DNA from: Gemmatimonadota bacterium
Lineage (GTDB): Bacteria > Gemmatimonadota > Gemmatimonadetes > Longimicrobiales > Gaopeijiaceae
Length of the DNA stretch: 7,221 nucleotides
Direction: 5' to 3'
Assembly (NCBI GenBank): GCA_015492755.1
Contig: WGEM01000631.1
Coordinates: 1 to 7,221, forward strand
The notes under the pieces were generated by a model, which did not search any database, had not been told where the DNA came from, and saw only the letters and a program-made list of their open reading frames with translations. The translations under genes were made by a program, and so were the position numbers. Below, piece after piece: positions 1 to 6,600 of this stretch; the first letter of the stretch is position 1; every line of letters begins with the position of its first letter.

Positions 1-1
1 G

Positions 2-595
2 GCCACCAGGCGCACCTTCGGCGAGGCGCACGACCGTCTTTGGGGGGAGGTGACGCCTGTGCCCGCCGAGCGCATCCGGCCGTGGCAGCCGGGGGGGGCG
101 GGCCCTCTGCCGTGGCTGCGGGCGGTCCCCACACCCGGTCACATCGCGCACCATCTGGCGTACCTGGATGAACGGGACGGAACCCTCTTTTCCGGAGACG
201 CCATGGGCATCGTACTGGACGGGGCGCCGTCGCATCCGCCCACGCCGCCTCCGGCGGTGGATCTGAGGGCGTGGGAGCGGACGCTGGCGGAGATCGCCTC
301 CATCGGCCCGGAGCGCTTCGGCGCGACGCACTTTGGGCTGCACGACGACGTGGAGACGCGGCGGAGCCAGCTGGCGGAGCGCCTCGCCGCGCTGGAGGCC
401 AGGGTGCGGGCGGCGCTGGCGGCGGGAGACGAAGCGGACGCGGAGCGCTTCAACCAGGAGGTGGTGGAGGAGCTGGGGGGGTACATCGGCGCCGAGCGCG
501 CCCAGCGCTACTTCCAGCTCTTCTCGGCGGCCACGGACTGGGCGGGTGTGGCGTTTTATCTGAAGAGACACGAGGGCGTAGGAAGAAGCACATAA
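2..595 (+). CDS. MBL-fold metallo-hydrolase, C-terminal part (5' end outside window)
   Basis: The reading frame is open from the window edge, so the start and the N-terminal HxHxDH metal site lie outside. The GTG at 50 is in frame but is not the true start, because the preceding 16 codons read as ordinary protein. 197 residues are visible. The metal-binding second half of the metallo-beta-lactamase fold is clear: TPGH (His at visible residue 47) followed by IAHHLAYLD, the bridging Asp in FSGDAMG (residue 66), and the last His in ATHFG (residue 110). This spacing fits the large hydrolase branch of the superfamily (glyoxalase II-like), not true beta-lactamases. About 85 further residues are charged and probably helical, ending in a Phe/Tyr-rich segment (YFQLFSAATDW). 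The substrate cannot be inferred. No signal peptide can be judged. The next gene starts 105 nt downstream on the same strand, so co-transcription is possible but unproven. The family call is secure; the function is not. Confidence 0.9.
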   Translation, partial: ATRRTFGEAHDRLWGEVTPVPAERIRPWQPGGAGPLPWLRAVPTPGHIAHHLAYLDERDGTLFSGDAMGIVLDGAPSHPPTPPPAVDLRAWERTLAEIASIGPERFGATHFGLHDDVETRRSQLAERLAALEARVRAALAAGDEADAERFNQEVVEELGGYIGAERAQRYFQLFSAATDWAGVAFYLKRHEGVGRST

Positions 596-630
596 CCTGC
601 GGCTCCCCGGTGGACGGGGTGCGTCACTCG

Positions 631-656
631 ACGGCGTGCGCGGTGCGCGTCGCCGT
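631..656 (+). other. GC-rich stem-loop in the MBL-M1 intergenic gap
   Basis: ACGGCG (631-636) pairs with CGCCGT (651-656). An inner GCGC (638-641) pairs with GCGC (645-648) around a GGT loop, separated by a small internal bulge. A weaker CCCCG/CGGGG hairpin lies just before it at 605-619. No T-run follows either, so these are not classic intrinsic terminators. They could slow polymerase after the MBL gene or fold the leader of the M1 gene. In DNA this GC-rich, stems of this size also occur by chance. Confidence 0.3.
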
Positions 657-700
657 GCGCCCCATCCCCGGAGCAGCCGAGACCACGAGGGAGGAGTGCG

Positions 701-2692
701 ATGCGCGTGACGAGGACGTGGACGCGGATTCTGGCGCTGGCCGCGACGGTGTGGATCCCCTTCTTCGCGCCTCCGGCGCTCGTTGCCCAGGACGGAGACG
801 TGACGCTGGAGCGGCCCCTGCCGGCGCCGGTGGTCACGCCGTCCTTCTTCGATCGGGCGGTGGATCGTGGCTGGCGGAGCAAGGACGGCTCGCCGGGACA
901 CGGCTACTGGCAGCAGGGTGCCTCCTACGAGATCCGGGCGCGACTGGAGCCGGACTCCGGGCGGGTGGAGGGCCACGTGCGCATCCTCTACGCCAGCAAC
1001 GCACCGGCGCGCTACCGCTCCCTCTGGCTGCACCTGCACCAGAACCTCCACAAGGAGGGTGTGCGGAGGAACGAGGCTACGGAGGTCACCGGCGGCATCC
1101 AGGTCTCCAACGTCCGGGTGGACGGTGAGGCGGTGGAGGAGGGCGACCCCAACCAGGGCCCCGCCTACCGCATCGACGGCACGCTCATGGAGCTCCGTCC
1201 GGCGGAGGGGATGCAGCAGGGCGACACGGTGGAAGTCGAGATGGACTTCGCCTTCACCGTGCCCCAGAACGGCGCCGGGCGCATGGGTCACTCTGACCGG
1301 GAGATGTACTTCATCGCGTACTGGTTCCCGAAGATCGGCGTCCTGGACGACCTCCGGCTCTGGGACGCGGAGCCCTATCTGGGTAACGCGGAGTTCTACG
1401 ACGACTTCGCCGACTACGAGGTGGAGCTCACCGTACCCGCCGGCTGGACGGTGATGGCCACGGGAGAGCTGCTCAATCCGGGTCAGGTGTGGTCGCCGCT
1501 CACCCGGGAGCGACTGGCGGCGGCGGCGGTGGCGGATACCCTGGTGGTCATCGCCGGCCGGGCGGACCGTGACGCCGGCACCATCACCGAGGCGGGCAGC
1601 GACGGGTGGCTCACGTACCGTTTCCGGGCCGACAGCGTGCGCGACTTCGCGTGGACCGCCTCCAACGTGCAGCACTGGTACGCCACCTCCGCGGTGGTCC
1701 CGGACAGGGACGGTGACGGCGCCGAGGACCGCGTCCTCATCCACTCCTTCTTCCGGCCCGAGCGCGCGCCGCTCTGGGAGGAGCAGTGGCTCTACGGCAA
1801 GCAGTCCATCGAGCATCACTCGCGCTACACCGGTTTTTCGTATCCGTGGCCGCACATGACCTCGGTGGAGGGCGACGGCATCATCGGTGGTGGGATGGAG
1901 TTCCCCATGATGACCATCATCGGGCCCTACCGCGACCGGAGCGCGCAGGACCTCTTCAACGTCACCTCCCACGAGATCGCCCATATGTGGATCCCCATGA
2001 TCGTGGGGACCAATGAGAAGCGGCACGCCTGGATGGACGAGGGCGCCACGACGTTCCTCGAGGACGAGAGCAAGATGGAGTACTGGCCCGGCGTGGATCA
2101 CCACCGCGTCGAGGCCACGAGTTATCTGCGCGTGGCGGCGGCGGGGCTCGAGCAGAGCATGATGCGCCACGGCGACTACTACGAACCGGGACCGGGTTAC
2201 GGGATCGCGTCATACTCCAAGCCCGCCACGCTCATGGCGGCGCTCCGCGATCTGCTGGGCCGCGACGTGTGGGAGGAGGCCTACCGGACGTTCATCGCGG
2301 AGTGGGCGTACAAGCACCCCACGCCGTGGGACTTCTTCAACACCTTCGAGCGCGTGGCGGGCCGCGATCTGGACTGGTTCTGGACGTCGTTCTACTACGA
2401 GACGTGGACGCTGGACCACGCGGTGGAGCACGTGGAGAACCGCGCCACCGGAGGCGCGCTGGTGGTGGTGGAGGATCAGGGCTTCGTGCCGTACCCCGCG
2501 CAGGTGCGGATCCGCACCAGCAGCGGCCGGCTCATCGAGCACTCCATCCCCGTGGAGTACTGGCTGGAGGGCCACACCCGCTTCGAGATCGAGGTGCCCG
2601 CCGCCGCAGGCTCGGTGACCCGCGTGGAGGTGGACCCGGAGGGGCTCGTCCCCGACGTGGACCGCGACAACAACATCTGGCCGCGGGGGTAG
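701..2692 (+). CDS. Secreted M1-family (gluzincin) zinc metallopeptidase
   Basis: This is a zinc-dependent peptidase of the M1 aminopeptidase clan, predicted to be exported. The 663-residue product begins with a signal peptide: Arg at 2, 5 and 9, a hydrophobic stretch about 10-28, and likely cleavage near residue 29 (ALVA/QD). A beta-rich N-terminal domain runs to about residue 330. The catalytic domain carries GGGMEF (396-401), HEIAH (424-428) and the third zinc ligand Glu447 in WMDEG, giving HExxH-x18-E. The probable transition-state Tyr505 lies in SYSKPATLM. A DxDxDGxxD loop (335-343) resembles a calcium-binding loop. The C-terminal ~140 residues look beta-rich and end in PDVDRDNN. The start is supported by GGAGG at 690-694, 6 nt before the ATG. 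M1 enzymes with GAMEN remove N-terminal residues; here the Glu (400) is kept and the Asn is Phe, so the exact specificity is open. The stop is 4 nt from that of the converging VOC gene. Confidence 0.95.
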   Translation: MRVTRTWTRILALAATVWIPFFAPPALVAQDGDVTLERPLPAPVVTPSFFDRAVDRGWRSKDGSPGHGYWQQGASYEIRARLEPDSGRVEGHVRILYASNAPARYRSLWLHLHQNLHKEGVRRNEATEVTGGIQVSNVRVDGEAVEEGDPNQGPAYRIDGTLMELRPAEGMQQGDTVEVEMDFAFTVPQNGAGRMGHSDREMYFIAYWFPKIGVLDDLRLWDAEPYLGNAEFYDDFADYEVELTVPAGWTVMATGELLNPGQVWSPLTRERLAAAAVADTLVVIAGRADRDAGTITEAGSDGWLTYRFRADSVRDFAWTASNVQHWYATSAVVPDRDGDGAEDRVLIHSFFRPERAPLWEEQWLYGKQSIEHHSRYTGFSYPWPHMTSVEGDGIIGGGMEFPMMTIIGPYRDRSAQDLFNVTSHEIAHMWIPMIVGTNEKRHAWMDEGATTFLEDESKMEYWPGVDHHRVEATSYLRVAAAGLEQSMMRHGDYYEPGPGYGIASYSKPATLMAALRDLLGRDVWEEAYRTFIAEWAYKHPTPWDFFNTFERVAGRDLDWFWTSFYYETWTLDHAVEHVENRATGGALVVVEDQGFVPYPAQVRIRTSSGRLIEHSIPVEYWLEGHTRFEIEVPAAAGSVTRVEVDPEGLVPDVDRDNNIWPRG

Positions 2693-2696
2693 GCGC

Positions 2697-3185
2697 TCAG
2701 CCTTCCACCCGCGCGGCGAAGCCCACCAGCGTGCCGCAGGGCGAACGGACGAAGATCTCGTCCATGTCGTAGAAGGTGCGGCGACGAGGGACCACCACCT
2801 CGGCGCCCTGCAGCCGGGGGATCACGGCCTCCAGGTCCTCCACCTCGATGAAGAGCGTCGCGGTACCGCCCGCCAGCTCGGCGCCGAGGCCGGCGGGTGC
2901 GCCGGAGGCGCCCAGGTCGGCGTCGATGGAGGCGCGCGACTGCATCATGAGCTGCACCCCGTCCCGGGCCAGGATGGCGAAGCCCACCGCGTCTTCGTGC
3001 GGCACCGTGACCGTCACCTCGAAGCCCAGCCCGGTCCAGAAGGGCAGACACGGTTCGATGGCGTCCACGGTGAGGAGCGGGGTGATGGTACGGATGGTCA
3101 TGTGGGTCTGCTCCTGGGCGCCGAGGGCCGTACAGCTCCCCCAGGCGGCCGCCAGCGCGGCCGCCGCCGTGATCCATGGACGCAT
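2697..3185 (-). CDS. VOC-fold protein (glyoxalase/bleomycin-resistance superfamily), possibly exported
   Basis: Two beta-alpha-beta-beta-beta modules of the vicinal oxygen chelate fold are visible. The first spans about residues 31-82 (ITPLLTVDAIEPCLPFWTGLGF, residues 34-55, then the GVQLMMQSR strand). The second spans about 108-160 (ATLFIEVEDLEAVIPRL, then a strand ending in CGTLVGFAARVEG). The position that supplies a metal-ligand Glu in glyoxalase I-like members (usually L-x-E near the end) reads LVGF, so metal catalysis is doubtful. The 162-residue form starts with a candidate signal peptide: Arg2, an Ala-rich core 7-15, and a cleavage site near LGA/QE (residue 23). Met29, just before the VOC fold, is a rival start giving a cytoplasmic 134-residue protein; both starts have a Shine-Dalgarno. 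It lies 61 nt downstream of the small membrane gene on the same strand, so co-transcription is plausible. The fold is secure; start, location and ligand are not. Confidence 0.85.
   Translation of the reverse strand: MRPWITAAAALAAAWGSCTALGAQEQTHMTIRTITPLLTVDAIEPCLPFWTGLGFEVTVTVPHEDAVGFAILARDGVQLMMQSRASIDADLGASGAPAGLGAELAGGTATLFIEVEDLEAVIPRLQGAEVVVPRRRTFYDMDEIFVRSPCGTLVGFAARVEG
3111..3115 (-). promoter_or_regulatory. Internal Shine-Dalgarno for the alternative VOC start at Met29
   Basis: On the - strand AGGAG lies 9 nt before the in-frame ATG at 3101-3099 (Met29). Met29 is where cytoplasmic VOC proteins usually begin relative to the first beta strand. It competes with the upstream site at 3190-3194. 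Confidence 0.4.
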
Positions 3186-3189
3186 GAGG

Positions 3190-3194
3190 CCTCC
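3190..3194 (-). promoter_or_regulatory. Shine-Dalgarno for the long (signal-peptide) VOC start
   Basis: On the - strand GGAGG lies 4 nt before the ATG at 3185-3183. The sequence is full-strength but the spacing is rather short. The M1 gene has a 6-nt spacer, and the small membrane gene also has 4 nt, so the tight spacing is not exceptional here. Confidence 0.5.
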
Positions 3195-3216
3195 GGCCGG
3201 GGCGTGATGGTGTGCG

Positions 3217-3240
3217 GCGCGGGCCCGGACTTGCCCGCGC
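3217..3240 (-). other. Perfect 8-bp inverted repeat between the small membrane gene and the VOC gene
   Basis: GCGCGGGC (3217-3224) and GCCCGCGC (3233-3240) flank an 8-nt loop. In the - strand transcript it starts 6 nt after the stop codon of the small membrane gene and ends about 31 nt before the VOC start. No U-run follows, so it is not a canonical terminator. It may be a weak terminator, an RNA stability element, or a structure affecting VOC translation. Confidence 0.4.
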
Positions 3241-3246
3241 GGGGGA

Positions 3247-3438
3247 TCAGGCGCCGCCGTCCGCCTCCTCCTTGAAGCCCACGAAGAGGCAGAGCGCGAT
3301 GAGCGAAAGATTCTGGCTGGCCCGCGAGGCGGACTCCGCCGTGATGCCCATCACCGGGCCGGTGAAGAGCGTGATGATGACCGCGAGGATGAACCCGAGG
3401 ACCGCGAGGCCCACGCACGCCTTGGCGACGCCGTTCAT
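3247..3438 (-). CDS. Small two-helix membrane protein, hypothetical
   Basis: The 63-residue product is not one I recognise. Residues 7-29 form a strong hydrophobic segment (VGLAVLGFILAVIITLF). A Ser-rich polar linker follows (33-45), then a shorter hydrophobic stretch at about 44-55 (LSLIALCLFVGF) and an acidic tail (KEEADGGA). This suits an inner-membrane hairpin, although the second segment is short for a full span. The gene is supported by a near-perfect anti-16S match, AAGGAGGG at 3442-3449 on the - strand, whose GGAGG core is 4 nt before the ATG. A seven-codon reading frame ends on this site. The gene lies 197 nt after dnaE2 and 61 nt before the VOC gene, all on the same strand. Function is unknown; I judge it real from the ribosome site and the membrane-like composition. 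Confidence 0.7.
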   Translation of the reverse strand: MNGVAKACVGLAVLGFILAVIITLFTGPVMGITAESASRASQNLSLIALCLFVGFKEEADGGA

Positions 3439-3447
3439 GCTCCCTCC

Positions 3448-3471
3448 TTACGACGAGGTGGATGCACCCAT
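3448..3471 (-). other. Candidate upstream ORF (MGASTSS) ahead of the small membrane gene
   Basis: On the - strand, ATG (3471-3469) opens seven codons and TAA closes them at 3450-3448. Its own GGAGG precedes the ATG by 4 nt (within 3472-3481). The AA of its stop codon forms the beginning of the AAGGAGGG ribosome site of the membrane gene. It is in the same frame as that gene but separated from it by the stop, so it is not an N-terminal extension. Such short frames can arise by chance from a duplicated purine-rich stretch. Confidence 0.3.
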
Positions 3472-3571
3472 CCTCCCTCCGTCCCGGAACCCGCTTCATG
3501 GTCGGGTCCGGAAGCGCGCCGCGCAACGTTTTTCCGCCCCGCAGCTCGGAATGTCTGGACGGGGGCGGGCA

Positions 3572-3591
3572 CACGTTTCAGCGGAAACGTG
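3572..3591 (-). promoter_or_regulatory. Perfect inverted repeat: candidate operator or dnaE2 3' hairpin
   Basis: On the - strand it reads CACGTTTC-CGCT-GAAACGTG, a perfect 8-bp dyad with a 4-nt centre. It lies 44 nt past the dnaE2 stop and about 130 nt before the small membrane gene. It is less GC-rich than its surroundings, which makes a chance dyad less likely. No U-run follows in either direction, so an intrinsic terminator is not well supported. A repressor operator for the downstream gene pair, or a stabilising hairpin at the dnaE2 mRNA end, are the two readings. Confidence 0.45.
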
Positions 3592-3635
3592 CCGGCCATG
3601 CCTCCGGGCTGAACCGGCTGTGGCACCCCGCGGCC

Positions 3636-6600
3636 TCACCCCCAGCTCCGGGTGCCCGGCGGGCTCTGGCGGAGCGCCGTGAGGTACCGGAAGGCCCCGC
3701 CGACGCCGGCGGGGCCGTCGCCTTCGCCCTCCGCGGTGGCCCTGCGCGCAGGCGCTGCCGCTCCCACCGCCGCGGCCTCGGTGCGCGCCAGACCGCGCCG
3801 GCGCACCGGGCTGCCCGGCACACGGAGTCCCTCCACCCGGCGCGCGATGACGTTCAGCGTCTCGCCGTCCTTCTGGAGGCGGCCCCGCACCGCCAGGAAG
3901 GGCTCCATGCGGATGGCGTGACGGTCCCGCTCGTACACGTCGGGCTTCACGATGACGTTGACGGGGCCCGCCTCGTCCTCCATGAGGACGAAGACGTAGC
4001 CCTTGGCGGTCTGCGGGCGCTGGCGGGTGGTCACCAGCCCCGCCACCCGGACGTCGGCGCCCTGCTCCAGGTGCGGTAGCTCCGCCGAGGTGACGGTGCC
4101 CTCCGGGAGCGCGCCGCGCAGGAGCGCCAGCGGGTGGAGCTCGGCGCTGAAGCGGAGCATCCGGTACTCCGCCACCATGCGGTCGGTGGGCTCCAGGTCA
4201 GGGAAGGAGAGACCCTCGTAGGGGTGGGTGAAGGCCAGCTCCGTCTGGGCGTGGTCCTGGCGGCCGCCGGTACGCCCGTCGTCGTGCTCCGGGCCCAGCC
4301 AGAGGCCCACCTGCCAGAGGAGCTCGCGGCGCGTGAGGCCGAAGTCGTCGAAGCCCCCCACCCAGATGAGGTTCTCCACCGCCGGCCGCTTCAGCGCCGC
4401 CAGCGTGCGCCGCAGGAAGTCGGGGAGGGAGCGGTAAGGGCCGTGGCGCCGGCGCTCCTCCACCACCCGGCGCGCCACCTCCTCGCCCCAGCCCCGCACG
4501 AAGCCCAGCCCGATACGGAGGTCTCCGCCCTCGGCGGTGCAGCGCACGTCGCTCCGGTTCACGTGGGGCAGGAGGGTGCGGATACCGTTGCGGCGGGCGT
4601 CGCGCCCCAGCGCGTCCAGGCCGTAGAAGCCCATGGGCTGGTTGTTGAAGAGCGCCACGTAGTACTCCACCGGATAGTAGTGGCGGAGCCACGCCGACTG
4701 ATACGCCAGGAGGGCGAAGGCGGCGGCGTGGGACTTGGGGAACCCGAACTCCGAGAACGACGCCACCTGCTGGAAGATCTCGCGGGCGACGGACTCATCC
4801 ACACCGTTGGCACGCGCCCCCTCCCGAAACGCCTCCCAGTGGGCCACCAGCGCCTCTCGGGAACGCTTGCGGCTCATGGCGCGCCGCAGCGACTCCGCCT
4901 GGCCGTCGCTGAAGCCCGCCAGCGCCTGGCACACCTTCAGCACCTGATCCTGGAAGACGATGACGCCCAGCGTCTCGCCCAGCGCCTCCTCCAGGAGGGG
5001 GTGGGAGTAGGGGATGCGGTAGTCGGGGTTTTCGCGCAGGAGCTCGCGGCGGCGCACGTAGGGGTTCACCGCGCCGCCCACGATGGGACCGGGGCGCACG
5101 ATGGCCACCTGCACCGCCAGGTCCTCCAGGTTGCGGGGACGGGTGCGGCGGATCATCTGGATCTGTGCCCGGCTCTCGATCTGGAAGAGCCCCACCGTGT
5201 CGCCGGAGCAGATGCGGTCGTAGATGGCCTCGTCCTCGAAGTCGATGCGCGAGAGGTCCGGCGCCTCGCCGTGGCGTTCGGCGATGAGGTCGATGGCGTC
5301 CTCCACCAGCGAGAGCATCCCCAGCGCCAGGAAGTCGATCTTGATGAAGCCCGCGTCCTCGCACGAATCCTTGTCCCACTGGCAGAGGACGCGCCCCTCC
5401 CACGCCGCCGGCTCCAGCGGCACCAGCTCCACCAGCGGGCGGCTGGAGATGATCATCCCGCCCACGTGCTGCGAGATGTGGCGCGGGAGCCCCGAGATAT
5501 CTTCGGCCAGCTCGCCCAGGAGCTTCCAGAGACGGCTATCGGCGCGCTCCCGGAACTCGGGGAGCGAGGCGATCTCGTCGGCCAGGCCGGCGGCGGAGCG
5601 GTGCTCCGCCAGCTTCGAGAGCTTCTCCAGCTCGCCCATGGGCAGGTCCAGCGCCTTGCCGATCTCGCGTACCGCCGACTTGAGGCGGTAGGTGGGGAAG
5701 GTGCACACCAGCCCGGTGTGCTCGTGCCCGTACTTCTCGTAGACGCGCAGGATGAGCTCTTCGCGGATCTCGCGGGGGAAGTCCAGGTCGATGTCGGGGA
5801 CGCTGCGGAGCGCCTCGTTGAGGAAGCGGCCCAGGAAGAGGTTGTTCTTCACCGGGTCGATGTGGGAGAGGCCGATGAGGTAGCAGATGATGGAGGAGAC
5901 CGACGAGCCCCGCCCGCGGCCCGGGGGCAGCCCCGCCCGGGCCCGGGGCGCGTCGCCGCGCACCTCACGCGCCACCTGGACCGCCAGGTCCATGATGTCG
6001 CGGTAGACCAGGAAGAAGCCCGCCAGACCGTGGAGATCCACCAGCCGGAGCTCGGTGTGCAGCCGCTCCTCGGCCTCCCGCTCCTCCGGGCTGCCGGGCT
6101 CGTAGCGCTCGGCGATGCGCGCCAGGCAGATGGCCGCCAGCGTCTCCAGCGCGCCGCCGCGTTCCGAACCCTCGAAGTCGGGGAACTCGTAGCCCAGGTC
6201 CTCGGTGAGGTCGAAGGCGGCGCAGCGCTCGGCGATGAGGAGCGTGTTGGTGAGCGCTTCGGGCCGGCTCCGGAAGCGGTGGCGCATCTCCCACGGCTCC
6301 GCCAGGTGGAAGAGGCGGTTGGCGCGGCGGGCCTCGTGGGCGCCGTCCAGCGTGGTGCGGTTGCGGATGGCCACCAGCACGTCCTGCAGCCGGTGCCGCT
6401 CGGGGCGGTGGTAGTGCACGTTGCCGGTGGCCACCACACCCAGCCCCAGCCGTCCGGCGAGGCGCGCCAGCGCCTTGACGCGCGCCGCATCCCCCTGGAC
6501 CGCGTTGTCCTGAAGCTCCACGAAGACGTTGCCCGGCCCGAAGGCGGAGATCAGCCGGCGGGTGAAGGTCTCGGCGTCGGCCACCGAGGAAGTCAGCGCC

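Noticed and set aside
271..1128. Long + strand frame spanning the MBL gene, the gap and the M1 start
   Set aside because: The translation is Gly/Ala/Arg-rich low complexity typical of a shadow frame in GC-rich DNA. The MBL and M1 proteins in other frames carry clear family motifs.
3145..3165. GCGGCCGCC repeated twice with 12-nt period
   Set aside because: It encodes the Ala-rich core of the VOC signal peptide; codon-level low complexity explains it.
2476..3177. 233-residue - strand frame covering the VOC gene and the M1 3' end
   Set aside because: It is a shadow of both; the VOC frame shows the fold and its composition is normal.
3120..3185. Possible lipoprotein signal in the VOC N-terminus (WGSC, Cys18)
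   Set aside because: Trp at the -3 position does not fit a lipobox, and a normal LGA cleavage site lies a few residues further on.
3514..3535. GCGC-GCC-GCGC followed by AACGTTTTT on the + strand, resembling an intrinsic terminator
   Set aside because: The stem is only 4 bp, and no + strand gene ends nearby to use it. On the - strand the T-run becomes an A-run on the wrong side.
3435..3626. 63-residue - strand frame in the gap after dnaE2
   Set aside because: Pro/Arg/Gly-rich with no recognisable features and no convincing ribosome site. Its end overlaps the start of the better supported membrane gene.
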